Below, piece by piece: positions 53,562 to 62,515 of a DNA stretch of 64,000 nt; positions within the stretch are counted from its first letter, which is position 1; the number at the start of each line of letters is the position of its first letter. The position numbers and the translations under genes are program-made. A model generated the notes under the pieces. It did not search any database. It saw nothing but the letters and a program-made list of their open reading frames with translations, and was not told the DNA's origin. The DNA comes from Bacillota bacterium (lineage in GTDB: Bacteria; Bacillota; Clostridia; Lachnospirales; Lachnospiraceae), in NCBI GenBank assembly GCA_023411215.1, contig JAEYOY010000074.1, positions 36,633 through 100,632 of the forward strand, read 5' to 3'.

Positions 53562-54617
53562 CTACATTTCCTTCATCTTAGGATCAAAAGCATCTCTAAG
53601 ACCGTCTGCCATCATGTTAAAGCTTAGCATGATTACTGCAAGTACAATAACCGGGAAGATAATCATGTAAGGATGAGTTGTAAATGATTTAAAGGCATCA
53701 CTGATCAAGGATCCCAGGGATGCTAACGGCTGCGGAACACCAAGACCGATAAAGGCAAGGAAGGCTTCCGTAAAAATCGCATTCGGTATCGAGAACATGG
53801 ACATTATAATCAGCTGTCCGAATATATTCGGCAGGATTTCCTTGAAGATGATGAATAGATTTTTTGCTCCCAAAGTCTTGGAAGCCAGAATAAACTCCTG
53901 TTCCTTGAGCTTTAATACCTGCGCTCTTGCTATTCTGCTCATTCCGATCCAGCCTGTGATTGCCAAGGCAAGGGTAATGGTTACTAAGCCCGGCTTAAAG
54001 ACCAGAATTAACAAGGTTACAATAACCAAGGTAGGAATTCCGTTGAGTATCTCCGAAAAACGCTGTAATACCATATCTACCTTACCGCCAAAATAACCGG
54101 AGACCAAACCGTAGATCATACCAAAACACATGTCTACTATTACCGCAACCAGTGCAATATAGAGAGAAATTCTCGTTCCTGTCCAGGTCCTTGTGAAGAT
54201 GTCACGACCAAGCACATCTGTGCCAAACCAGTAATATACCTCCTCGAGCCCTGTTGTTATGTTCGGATCCTCGGATAAATATTTATTCTGATTAACCGTA
54301 CCGGATGAGGTATGCATATTCTCTGAACCATCAAAGATTCCAAGCTTCTCGATTCCGGGTATTCTGGGGGCAAGATTCTGATGGGTAATAGTCTGAGAAT
54401 CATAGGTATTCCCTGTCATACCTGGTCCAAAAACAGCCATAAAGATAACAATGATAATAAAAATAATTCCGACGACAGCACCCTTATTCTGAGTAAATCT
54501 TGCTAAAATATCCTTCCAGATTGGTTTACTTGGGAATGTCTCATCCACACGTGAAATCTTATCCGCACCAACAAGTTCAAAATCCTCTGGGGCAAATTGA
54601 AGCTCTGTATTATTCAT
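53562..54617 (-). CDS. oppC: Oligopeptide ABC transporter permease OppC
   Basis: Inner-membrane permease with about six helices. The conserved EAA-type loop contacting the ATPases is near LASKTLGAKNLFIIFKEILP. The N-terminal domain before the permease core has a large extracellular loop of about 70 residues (TYDSQTITHQNLAPRIPG). ATG 54617 is chosen, with GGGGGAAGGA just upstream; it overlaps the end of oppB by 8 bases, implying translational coupling. Confidence 0.93.
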   Translation of the reverse strand: MNNTELQFAPEDFELVGADKISRVDETFPSKPIWKDILARFTQNKGAVVGIIFIIIVIFMAVFGPGMTGNTYDSQTITHQNLAPRIPGIEKLGIFDGSENMHTSSGTVNQNKYLSEDPNITTGLEEVYYWFGTDVLGRDIFTRTWTGTRISLYIALVAVIVDMCFGMIYGLVSGYFGGKVDMVLQRFSEILNGIPTLVIVTLLILVFKPGLVTITLALAITGWIGMSRIARAQVLKLKEQEFILASKTLGAKNLFIIFKEILPNIFGQLIIMSMFSIPNAIFTEAFLAFIGLGVPQPLASLGSLISDAFKSFTTHPYMIIFPVIVLAVIMLSFNMMADGLRDAFDPKMKEM

Positions 54618-55551
54618 GTCCTTCCCCCTTTGCCAGTCTGATTCTAGGATCAATTACGCCATATAGGATATCTACGACGAGCATGATTCCAATATACATG
54701 ATACTGTAGATAAAGGTCAAAGCAACCACCACATTATAATCATTGGATTGAATTGCTGATACCAAAAGACTACCTATGCCCGGTATGGAGAATAGCTTCT
54801 CAATAACAAGGCTGCCGGTCATTAAGCCTACCACTAACGGTGCCAATACCGTAATAATCGGGATTAAAGCGTTACGAAGTGCATGCTTAAATATCAACTG
54901 AAAGCCGTTCAACCCTTTGCTCTCTGCTAATAGCATATATTCCGATCCCAATACCTCCAGCATCTCAGTACGTGTAAAACGGGCTACGGTTGCCACAGTG
55001 AACATACATAGTGAGATGGTAGGCATGACAGAGGAATAGAGCGGTGCCTCCATCTGATAGAGCAAGGGGAACCATTTTAGACGGAAACCAAAGGAATAGA
55101 TTAGAGCCATCGCAAATACATAGGAGGGCAAACTGACACCGAGAACAGAAATCACCGTTGTGATGGTATCATAAATGGTATTATGCTTTAATGCAGCAAT
55201 GATACCCAAAATCAATCCGATTATTGTTCCGATTAAAATTGCCTGTCCTCCGATGCGAAGCGAGATTGGCAATCTAGTCTCAAGTAATGCAGTAATCGGC
55301 GTATTCTTCGATATGGTGTAGGATACACCAAAATCTCCGGTTAACATAGCTTTTATGTAATTAAAGAACCTCACCATAATCGGTTGATCCAACCCATACT
55401 TTGCATTAATGATTGCACGCTGGGTGTCGGTTAATTTTTCGTCATTAAAGGGTGAGCCGGGCATAAGCTCAAGCATCAGAAACAGCACCAACAATATGAC
55501 GAGTAGGGTTACCACTGATATCATAACCCTTTTCATTATATACTTTTTCAC
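54610..55551 (-). CDS. oppB: Oligopeptide ABC transporter permease OppB
   Basis: Partner permease with about six transmembrane helices. The N-terminus is MKRVMISVVTLLVILLVLF-like, followed by the LMPGSPFNDEKLTDTQRAI motif typical of OppB/DppB and an EAA loop (LAESKGLNGFQLIFKHALRN). GTG 55551 is chosen because AAGGAG lies 9 bases upstream, giving 313 aa; the longer ORF to 55590 has no site. It follows oppA after a spacer of about 300 bp filled with hairpins. Confidence 0.92.
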   Translation of the reverse strand: MKKYIMKRVMISVVTLLVILLVLFLMLELMPGSPFNDEKLTDTQRAIINAKYGLDQPIMVRFFNYIKAMLTGDFGVSYTISKNTPITALLETRLPISLRIGGQAILIGTIIGLILGIIAALKHNTIYDTITTVISVLGVSLPSYVFAMALIYSFGFRLKWFPLLYQMEAPLYSSVMPTISLCMFTVATVARFTRTEMLEVLGSEYMLLAESKGLNGFQLIFKHALRNALIPIITVLAPLVVGLMTGSLVIEKLFSIPGIGSLLVSAIQSNDYNVVVALTFIYSIMYIGIMLVVDILYGVIDPRIRLAKGEGHE

Positions 55552-55636
55552 TAATTCACACTCCTTACAATATAGTGGGGTATTATCCACAGACCTTCCA
55601 GGATATACGCATAAAATCTTCGCCTTCGCGAATATA

Positions 55637-55832
55637 GGAGTTTTGCAACAGTCGCAAAACTCCCCAGCACAACAACATACATGTCCGGCATCGTGTTGTT
55701 GTCCATATAATCAGTCTATGAACCAACCTTTTCACTACCAAGAATAGTGACGCCTAGCTCGTGAGCATCACTCACGACAGCGTCACTATTCCTGTATATA
55801 TAATCAATTACAAATACGATGATAATTGATTA
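55637..55832 (-). promoter_or_regulatory. Array of four hairpins between oppA and oppB
   Basis: Perfect stems: GGAGTTTTGC (55637-55646) with its complement (55654-55663); CAACAACA (55670-55677) with TGTTGTTG (55694-55701); AATAGTGACGC (55743-55753) with GCGTCACTATT (55780-55790), enclosing CGTGAG/CTCACG; and TAATCAATTA (55801-55810) with TAATTGATTA (55823-55832). None has a good T-run. Such arrays commonly block 3' decay or trim readthrough, raising the binding protein over the membrane subunits. Confidence 0.75.
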
Positions 55833-55847
55833 CGGTCTTTCTTCTTA

Positions 55848-57536
55848 TTAATTCATAGTTGCATTCTTATAGATTCTGTTAATACCTACGGAGTGGAATT
55901 CAATGCCTTCAACACCCGCTTTAATCATAACTGCATCACCCTTCTGGTATACAGGGAGAATAACCGCATCATCCATGACGATAGTTTCTGCCTTCTTTAA
56001 TGCTTCCCATCTTGCGGTTAAGTCGAGTGCTAATTCACCCTTCTTAGCAGATTCAATGATTGCATCATAATCAGCATTTGACCAGAAACCATAGTTATTC
56101 GGGCTGCCTGTAGTCCACATATCAAGATATGTCATCGGATCAGCATAGTCAGGACCCCAACGGGTTAAACCAAGTTCAAAATCGCCCTGCTGTAATCTTT
56201 CAACGCGAGTCTTCTTAGGCATAGTCTGAATCTCAATCGTTAAGCCGGGAAGCGTTGTCTGGATTTCTGATTGAATAAACTGTGCTACATTCGTTGCCGA
56301 TTCGGTATCTTCAACAATCATTGTATACTTTAATTCACTAACTCCTAACTCTGCCTGTGCTGTCTTCCAGTATTCCAAGGCTTTTGCTTTATCGGTAGCC
56401 AGATAGGTACCGGTAGTTTCACGGAAGTCTTTTCCATCAGGACCGGTAGCAAGTAAGGTAGGTACTGCAAAGTCTGCTACAATAGAACCATCTTTTAGGA
56501 TATTATTCGCAATTGCAGCCTTATCATAGGATAATGCTAGTGCTTTACGAAGATTTACATTCTCAAGACCCGCAACCTTCTGGTTCGGAGATAAGTACCA
56601 TAAATAACCTGCCATGATGTTATGGAATTCCGGATCTGCCTGGAACTGCTCAACCTGCTCACCGGATAAGGTGGCCACATTTAAGTCACCATTCTGATAG
56701 GATAACATCGCTTGTTGAGAATCCTTGATAACCTGATACTGAATTCCATCTAGAGCAACCTTCGAAGCATCCCAGTAGGTAGGGCTCTTGGCTAAGCTGA
56801 TGGTTGTTGCTGCCGGCTCATAAGCGGTAATCATGAAAGGTCCATTGCTTAAGATTGTCTCAGGAGAGGTTCCGAAGCTGTCACCTGCTGTGGTAAAGAA
56901 TGCTTCATTTACCGGCAGGAAGGACGGGAACGCCATCAGGGACTCAAAGAAAGGTACCGGTACATCCAAGGTAACCACTAAGGTCTTATCATCCTGAGCA
57001 ACCGCACCCAATTGATCGGGAGTAACTTCTCCAGCAGTAATTGCCGCTGCATTCTTAATTCCTGCGATTTCTGCAATGAAAGAATATTCACTTGCGACAG
57101 CAGGATCAACAAGACGTCTCCATGCAAAAACGAAATCACCGGCTGTTACAGCAGTACCATTTGACCACTTCGCATCTCTCAGCTTGAAGGTGTAGGTTAA
57201 GCCGTCTGCACTCTTCTCAACTGATTCTGCCATAGCTAAAATCGGAGTACCGGCTGCATCTATGGAGTATAAACCTTCCGTAACCGCTGCCAATACCTCA
57301 AAGGAAGTACCATCGGTAGCAATCTGCGGATCCATTGATGCTACCTCTACGTCAAAATGTACCTTCAGGACTTTCCCTGTGGCTTCCGTAGCATCGTTTG
57401 CTTCGCCCTTCGGTGCCTCAGTCACTTTCGTTGCATCTGCATCAGTAGCTTTCTTATTATTACTACTGCAGGCAACCAGTGAGAACATCAATAATACTGC
57501 GAGCATCAATGTCATTAACTTACTAACTCTCTTCAT
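55848..57536 (-). CDS. oppA: Oligopeptide-binding lipoprotein OppA
   Basis: Extracellular solute-binding protein of family 5. The lipobox is MFSLVACSS (Cys at about 23), followed by a low-complexity Lys/Asp/Ala/Thr linker to about residue 55. The SBP_bac_5 signature is TYTFKLRDAKWSNGTAVTAG. C-terminal landmarks such as LGLTRWGPDYADPMTYLDMW are typical of OppA. Length (562 aa) is normal. AAGGAGG lies 7 bases before the ATG. First gene of the operon, behind a consensus promoter and a structured leader. Confidence 0.95.
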   Translation of the reverse strand: MKRVSKLMTLMLAVLLMFSLVACSSNNKKATDADATKVTEAPKGEANDATEATGKVLKVHFDVEVASMDPQIATDGTSFEVLAAVTEGLYSIDAAGTPILAMAESVEKSADGLTYTFKLRDAKWSNGTAVTAGDFVFAWRRLVDPAVASEYSFIAEIAGIKNAAAITAGEVTPDQLGAVAQDDKTLVVTLDVPVPFFESLMAFPSFLPVNEAFFTTAGDSFGTSPETILSNGPFMITAYEPAATTISLAKSPTYWDASKVALDGIQYQVIKDSQQAMLSYQNGDLNVATLSGEQVEQFQADPEFHNIMAGYLWYLSPNQKVAGLENVNLRKALALSYDKAAIANNILKDGSIVADFAVPTLLATGPDGKDFRETTGTYLATDKAKALEYWKTAQAELGVSELKYTMIVEDTESATNVAQFIQSEIQTTLPGLTIEIQTMPKKTRVERLQQGDFELGLTRWGPDYADPMTYLDMWTTGSPNNYGFWSNADYDAIIESAKKGELALDLTARWEALKKAETIVMDDAVILPVYQKGDAVMIKAGVEGIEFHSVGINRIYKNATMN

Positions 57537-57558
57537 ATATTCTCCTCCTTGTTTATGC

Positions 57559-57632
57559 CATAAGACATATTAGTATAAAAAAAATGCAGTCCAAAAAATT
57601 TAATAAACTTTTCACGACTACATTGTCTTATG
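57559..57632 (-). promoter_or_regulatory. Structured oppA leader: candidate attenuator
   Basis: On the minus strand, ATGTAGTC (57616-57623) pairs with GACTGCAT (57584-57591) and is followed by eight T residues, resembling a weak intrinsic terminator. An outer pair, CATAAGACA (57624-57632) and TGTCTTATG (57559-57567), encloses it. The whole leader of about 105 nt consists of these nested stems. Confidence 0.55.
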
Positions 57633-57649
57633 TCTAGATTATGGAAGAT

Positions 57650-57679
57650 ATTATATCTAATCTTATTATAGTTTGTCAA
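57650..57679 (-). promoter_or_regulatory. Promoter of the opp operon
   Basis: Consensus TTGACA (57674-57679), 18 bases, TATAAT (57650-57655). The likely start of transcription is about 57643, just before the leader hairpins. Confidence 0.85.
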
Positions 57680-57731
57680 TATAAATTTGTAGAGCAATGT
57701 AGCGTTAATCCAATAAAGCGTATAATTCGAT

Positions 57732-57766
57732 AAAAAACGAGCATTTATCGTTAAATGCCCGTTTTT
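57732..57766 (-). terminator. Terminator downstream of csoR
   Basis: On the minus strand, AAACGGGCATTT and AAATGCTCGTTTTTT form the stem and T-run, 35 bases beyond the csoR stop. Confidence 0.85.
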
Positions 57767-57801
57767 CGGATAATTATAATCTTTTACTTGATAAGACCCA
57801 A

Positions 57802-58065
57802 CTATTTTGTGAGTTTATCTACTATACTTCTGATTTCCTGAAGCTTAATCTCTGTATTACCGCTCGCGATTGCTTCCTTCACGCACATATCGATATGACC
57901 ATGTAACACCTCACGGTTAACCTTATTCAGAATAGCCTCCGTAGCTATAATCTGATTCGAGATATCGATACAGTATCGATCCTCCTCTATCATATTCAGG
58001 ATTCCGTCGATTTGACCTCTTGCGGTCTTAAGAAGACGTATGACCTTTTCTCTATCCGCTCTCAC
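57802..58065 (-). CDS. csoR: CsoR-family copper-sensing repressor
   Basis: Small all-helical repressor (87 aa) of the CsoR/RcnR family. The copper-binding triad is visible: Cys in EEDRYCIDISNQI, His in EVLHGHIDM and Cys in DMCVKEA. The GTG at 58065 is preferred, with GGGGG 6 bases upstream; the ORF's outer GTG (58104) has no site. It is last in the copA-copZ-csoR group. It probably binds the G/C-tract palindrome at the copA promoter and releases it on Cu(I) binding. Confidence 0.92.
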   Translation of the reverse strand: MRADREKVIRLLKTARGQIDGILNMIEEDRYCIDISNQIIATEAILNKVNREVLHGHIDMCVKEAIASGNTEIKLQEIRSIVDKLTK

Positions 58066-58144
58066 ACTATTCCCCCATTCTTCTGCAAACTCTGGCGGCA
58101 GCACAAATTCATGTAATTCTATGCCGTTGAAAAATAATTATCTT

Positions 58145-58195
58145 TCAATCTGATCTCCTATCATGGATCCTTGGTACAGCGAGGACGCATGAAAA
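58145..58195. repeat. Partial hairpin-family remnant downstream of copZ
   Basis: AGCGAGGACGCATGAAAACT (about 58178-58197) resembles the core loop (GAGGAAGACGCA) and the TGAAAACT segment of the element at 9.4 kb. It overlaps the end of copZ. Only a weak stem remains. Confidence 0.4.
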
Positions 58196-58423
58196 CTATG
58201 AGAAAAGTCCCTTTTTATCGGTTATCCCTACCACTTCATAACCTGCTTCCGTTACTGTATTGCGCAAGGTCTGCTCCGAGACCTCCTTCTTCAGATTGAC
58301 AATGGCTCTGTTCTTCTTTAATTCTACCTTAGCCTCCACACCATCAATCGCATTCAATACCTTCTCAACTCTCGCCTGGCAATGTTCACAGGTCATACCC
58401 TTAATATCCATAATCTTCTTCAT
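58196..58423 (-). CDS. copZ: CopZ-like copper chaperone
   Basis: Single heavy-metal-associated (HMA) domain of 75 aa that carries Cu(I) to CopA. The metal site is GMTCEHCQARVEKVL (CxxC). AAAGGAG lies 6 bases before the ATG. It lies between copA and csoR on the same strand, as in many Firmicute copper operons. Confidence 0.95.
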   Translation of the reverse strand: MKKIMDIKGMTCEHCQARVEKVLNAIDGVEAKVELKKNRAIVNLKKEVSEQTLRNTVTEAGYEVVGITDKKGLFS

Positions 58424-58529
58424 ATTAATCTCCTTTTCATAGAATTAATTGCGTATTTATGTCAGGGAATTTATTCTCCCATTTCACTTTAAGTATTATC
58501 ATTTAATAAATGAGCTTAATCTCTCAACG

Positions 58530-60800
58530 TTAATCTTTTGCTCGAAAGAACCGTAATCTTAGTGCATTTGACACAACGAACACCGAGCTCAAGCTCATTG
58601 CAGCAGCTCCAAACATGGGATTTAGCTTCCAGCCGAGGGACAGATAGAATAGACCTGCAGCCAGAGGTATTCCCATTGTGTTATAGAAAAATGCCCAGAA
58701 AAGGTTCTCTTTAATATTCCGGAGAGTTGCTTTGCTCAATTGGATAGCCGTCACGACATCCTGTAGATTACTCTTCATCAGAACCACGTCTGCTGACTCA
58801 ATTGCAACATCGGTGCCGGCTCCGATGGCGATTCCGACATCTGCTCTAGCTAAAGCAGGAGCATCGTTAATTCCATCGCCAACCATGGCTACCTTATGCC
58901 CACCTTCTTGGAGCCTCCGTATCTCACTTTCCTTGTCCTGCGGAAGAACCTCGGCTACCACATGATCGATAGCCAATTCCTTCTGAATTGCCATAGCGGT
59001 CTGCTTGTTATCTCCTGTCAGCATAACCACATCAATACCCATTCTTCGAAAAGCTTTGATGGCTTCTGGACTGGAAGTCTTAATCACATCAGCTACTGCT
59101 ATCATTCCCAACAGCCTTTGATCCCTGGCAAAATAAAGAGGAGTCTTCCCCTCCAGTGCGAAGGTTTGTGCCTTTTGCTCAAAACTAGTTATATCGACCT
59201 GTCTCTCTCTCATAAGCTTATCATTACCAGCAATATATTGTTGACCGTTCCATACCGCAATTATTCCTCTACCGGATATTGCTTGAAAATCCTTAACCGA
59301 GTCGATGGACAGCATAAGCTCCTTTGCTTTTTCTACAATCGCTTCTGAGAGCGGATGCTCCGAAGGCTTCTCAATTGTGGCAGCAATTTGTATCAGCTCT
59401 TCATAGGATATCCCTTCTACCGTTACCACATCGGTTACCTTAGGCTTTCCTTCGGTTATCGTTCCTGTCTTATCTAAAACAATCGTTCTAATCTGATGCA
59501 GTACCTCTAATGCCTCCGCAGATTTGAAAAGTATTCCGTTCTGGGCCCCTTTTCCTGTTCCTACCATGATTGCGACGGGAGTTGCCAGCCCTAAAGCACA
59601 AGGGCAGGAAATAACCAGTACTGCGATCCCGATGGATAGTGCAAATTCAAAGGAATAGCCAAGTAGTAACCATACCATTGCCGAGGCTATTGCAATGAAT
59701 ATAACTGCCGGTACGAATAAACCACTGATGCGGTCTGCCAGCTTTGATATAGGTGCTTTGGAGGAGCTTGCTTCCTCCACCAGTTTAATAATCTGTGCAA
59801 GCGTTGTATCGTCACCAACCTTTTGGGCTTGCATCTTAAAGTATCCGGATTTATTGATGGTAGCTGCTATGACCTTATCTCCGGATTGTTTCTCTACAGG
59901 GATGCTCTCACCGGTTAAGGCAGCCTGGTCAACGGATGAGCTTCCTTCGATAATAACCCCGTCTACCGGTATACTCTGTCCCGGACGTACCACAAGAATA
60001 TCTCCGGCCACAACCTCATCAATAGGTATTTCCATTTCTATCTCATTCCGCAATACAGTCGCTGTCTTCGGTGCCAGGTCTAAGAGCTTTTCGATTGCTT
60101 CCGAGGTCTTTCCCTTTGATCTTGCCTCCAGATATTTTCCTAAGGTAATTAGGGCAAGAATCGTACCTGCTGATTCAAAATATAAATCGTGCATGTAATG
60201 CTTTACCATTTCTATATCGCCATGACCTAACCCATAACCGATACGGTAGATGGCAAACAAACCGTAGAGTATAGCTGCTCCGGAACCGATGGCGATCAGT
60301 GAATCCATATTAGGGGACCTATGCCATAGGGTCTTAAAGCCAATCTGATAATATTTGCGGTTTACATACATGATCGGTAACGTTAATAGGAGCTGGGTAA
60401 AGGCGAAGGTTATGCCATTCTCTGCTCCCATGATGAACATAGGAAGCGGAAGCCCGAACATATGTCCCATGGAAAGATAAAGAAGGGGTAATAAAAACGC
60501 AAAGGACACGATGATTCTTGTCTTCATCTCCTTCTGTTCCTTCTCCACAGGACTTACCTTCTCGGTTATCTTCATAACGGTACCGTCTTTTACATACTCA
60601 GAAGCACCGTATCCTGCAGCTATAACAGCCTCTATAATCTTATCTTTATGAAGAACAGCTTCATCAAAATCTACGCTCATACTGTTCGACAGTAAGTTCA
60701 CATTTACGGATTGAATCCCTTCCAGCTTTCCTACACTTCGCTCAACCGCTGCGGAGCAGGCAGAACAGGACATGCCCGTAACACTAAATTTCTGATTCAT
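58530..60800 (-). CDS. copA: Cu(I)-exporting P1B-type ATPase
   Basis: Copper efflux pump. One N-terminal HMA domain (GMSCSACSAAVERSVG) precedes eight membrane helices. The intramembrane metal site is CPC (VISCPCALGLATP, near residue 400), the phosphorylation site LDKTGTITEGK, the actuator motif LTGESIPVEK, the HP motif SEHPLSEAI and the hinge MVGDGINDAPALA. At 756 aa with a single HMA it is close to the usual size. AAGGAG lies upstream of the ATG. A promoter and CsoR-type operator lie at 60836-60892. Confidence 0.97.
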   Translation of the reverse strand: MNQKFSVTGMSCSACSAAVERSVGKLEGIQSVNVNLLSNSMSVDFDEAVLHKDKIIEAVIAAGYGASEYVKDGTVMKITEKVSPVEKEQKEMKTRIIVSFAFLLPLLYLSMGHMFGLPLPMFIMGAENGITFAFTQLLLTLPIMYVNRKYYQIGFKTLWHRSPNMDSLIAIGSGAAILYGLFAIYRIGYGLGHGDIEMVKHYMHDLYFESAGTILALITLGKYLEARSKGKTSEAIEKLLDLAPKTATVLRNEIEMEIPIDEVVAGDILVVRPGQSIPVDGVIIEGSSSVDQAALTGESIPVEKQSGDKVIAATINKSGYFKMQAQKVGDDTTLAQIIKLVEEASSSKAPISKLADRISGLFVPAVIFIAIASAMVWLLLGYSFEFALSIGIAVLVISCPCALGLATPVAIMVGTGKGAQNGILFKSAEALEVLHQIRTIVLDKTGTITEGKPKVTDVVTVEGISYEELIQIAATIEKPSEHPLSEAIVEKAKELMLSIDSVKDFQAISGRGIIAVWNGQQYIAGNDKLMRERQVDITSFEQKAQTFALEGKTPLYFARDQRLLGMIAVADVIKTSSPEAIKAFRRMGIDVVMLTGDNKQTAMAIQKELAIDHVVAEVLPQDKESEIRRLQEGGHKVAMVGDGINDAPALARADVGIAIGAGTDVAIESADVVLMKSNLQDVVTAIQLSKATLRNIKENLFWAFFYNTMGIPLAAGLFYLSLGWKLNPMFGAAAMSLSSVFVVSNALRLRFFRAKD

Positions 60801-60835
60801 ACTATCACTCCTTGTTGGTGGACATTGGCTACTCT

Positions 60836-60892
60836 ACCCCACCCCAGGGGGGTGTATAATATTATAATAATACAGGGATTGAAAATTGTCAA
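60836..60892 (-). promoter_or_regulatory. copA promoter and CsoR-type operator
   Basis: Minus-strand TTGACA (60887-60892), 17 bases, TATTAT (60864-60869). Immediately downstream is a G/C-tract palindrome (ACACCCCCCTGGGGTGGGGT on the coding strand, about 60836-60855) of the type bound by CsoR proteins. It covers the expected transcription start, consistent with repression in low copper. Confidence 0.75.
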
Positions 60893-60952
60893 TCCCCGTA
60901 TTATTAGGCCCAACATAATTTTCATACATCACAATTGTTTGCTAAATTTATT

Positions 60953-62305
60953 TTATTCATTCACAATTGTAATCTTATCGCTGTCCCTCAGATTAATTAG
61001 ATTACCCTCTGCTTCTTCCGCTTCTCCCGTTATTTTGGTTTCCTTCCCTGTAGCAAGGTCTGTCACAAGGATACCAACCTCCGTTTCTTTACTGCCTGCT
61101 GAATATTCCTGATAAATCCTGTAGCGAAAGCCCTTATTCTCAAAGGTCAGATAATTGAGGTCCAGGCCGTCGTTATCTTCGCCACCGCCGCGAAAATAAT
61201 TGGAATATACGTACTTGCTCCAGGAAGCCGTCTTCTTATCCGGAAATTCCAGCTCTAACTTATCCTTTGTACCAAAGCGATATACTATATATTCCTGACT
61301 GTCTTTCTCTACACAAACAGTAAGACGCTTCCTGGAAGCTTTAAGCGGAAAACTGAATAATATCTCTTCATTGCCGGCACATAGCTTGTCGTTCAGATCA
61401 TCTGAATTAATTCTATCCATGCTCACTTCGTCAGTGCTTTTCTCAGAAGGGGAAGACTCCTTCTTCACTGACGGTTTTCCTGCAAGAACCTCTTTAAAAT
61501 CTTCCCAAACAGGTGAATCGTTCTTTATATAATCCTTAATGTTTGCCAAGTTCACTTCATATAAGGCATAATCACCAATCGCATGAGGAACCGCCAGATT
61601 AAATCCTATGGTTTTCTCGGTAAAATAAGTATACATAGAATAATAATCCATTGAATAATCAGCTTGTGAAAAAGCAGAGGAATCTTGTACAGACAGATTA
61701 GCCTCCAAAAATTCCTCAAGCTCTGGGCTGTTCTCCAGGGGACCCGCATAGACGCTGAATTCCCTCATTGTTTTGGCAAAATCATCATCGACTGTAATTA
61801 CATCCGATAATCTTACCCGCCTCCCATTCACGAGGTCAATGTTGAGTGTGGTGTAATTATTATTTGGGTGTGCCGCTCCTTCGGCGTAATAATACATATA
61901 ATACCGGAGACTTAACATTCTTGCACCCTTCCAGGGAACATCATAAGATAGTTCAATCGTAACATCGTCTTCCTTAAAATATTTAATAAAATCCAAGGTC
62001 TCTTCTTCAATTAATTGGTTGATTGTGTTCTGCTTATCAGTATCCGAGAAACCGCTGATCTGAGGATAGACTCCGGTAATCTTATCCCCCATGTCAAGCT
62101 TTACCTCGGTAATCTCATAATCTTTTGAGGCTGTCTCTTCTGCTGTTACCGTGGAGGAAGCTCCAGGTTCTATCACAGGGGCTTGCGTAGGAGCTGTATT
62201 CGCTGTATCATTCTTCCCTATCGTAGTATCTCTCTCCGGCATCCGGCAAGCCGTCATTCCAGTAAGCGCAATCATCACAAAAATCCATACTATAAACCGT
62301 TTCAT
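60953..62305 (-). CDS. Lipoprotein with RsiV-like (DUF4163/DUF3298) domains
   Basis: Exported lipoprotein of about 450 aa. The lipobox is ALTGMTAC (Cys at about 20), followed by a Thr/Ala-rich linker to about residue 65. Residues about 70-270 resemble the DUF4163-DUF3298 pair found in the extracellular part of the anti-sigma factor RsiV (YPQISGFSDTDKQNTINQLI and NIDLVNGRRVRLSDVI). A further C-terminal beta domain is not recognised. There is no cytoplasmic anti-sigma helix and no sigma factor next door, so a regulatory role is doubtful. ATG 62305 was chosen; a GTG three codons earlier is possible. Confidence 0.75.
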   Translation of the reverse strand: MKRFIVWIFVMIALTGMTACRMPERDTTIGKNDTANTAPTQAPVIEPGASSTVTAEETASKDYEITEVKLDMGDKITGVYPQISGFSDTDKQNTINQLIEEETLDFIKYFKEDDVTIELSYDVPWKGARMLSLRYYMYYYAEGAAHPNNNYTTLNIDLVNGRRVRLSDVITVDDDFAKTMREFSVYAGPLENSPELEEFLEANLSVQDSSAFSQADYSMDYYSMYTYFTEKTIGFNLAVPHAIGDYALYEVNLANIKDYIKNDSPVWEDFKEVLAGKPSVKKESSPSEKSTDEVSMDRINSDDLNDKLCAGNEEILFSFPLKASRKRLTVCVEKDSQEYIVYRFGTKDKLELEFPDKKTASWSKYVYSNYFRGGGEDNDGLDLNYLTFENKGFRYRIYQEYSAGSKETEVGILVTDLATGKETKITGEAEEAEGNLINLRDSDKITIVNE

Positions 62306-62476
62306 AGCAATCACCCATTCCTTAATTCCTTCTATTACTAACTCTAACTTTACGCCTGAGTAACACCGTAATATTCCCTATTCTTTATAACTTTTATCAT
62401 TCTAGCACACTCCGTTTTCTATGTCTATCGGTCTGACCGGATAAGCGATCATCTTAAGAAAACCGTAAAAAAATAA

Positions 62477-62508
62477 GGCTACATAAGATACCAATATCCT
62501 ACATAGCC
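62477..62508 (-). terminator. Terminator downstream of dapL
   Basis: GGCTATGTAGGAT and the facing ATCTTATGTAGCC pair imperfectly on the minus strand, followed by TTATTTTTTT. It overlaps the start of the gap after the dapL stop. Confidence 0.8.
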
Positions 62509-62515
62509 CTCTGCA

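Noticed and set aside
60953..62305. Functional RsiV-type anti-sigma factor
   Set aside because: There is no N-terminal cytoplasmic anti-sigma domain or membrane-spanning helix after it, only a lipobox, and no sigma factor gene is adjacent.
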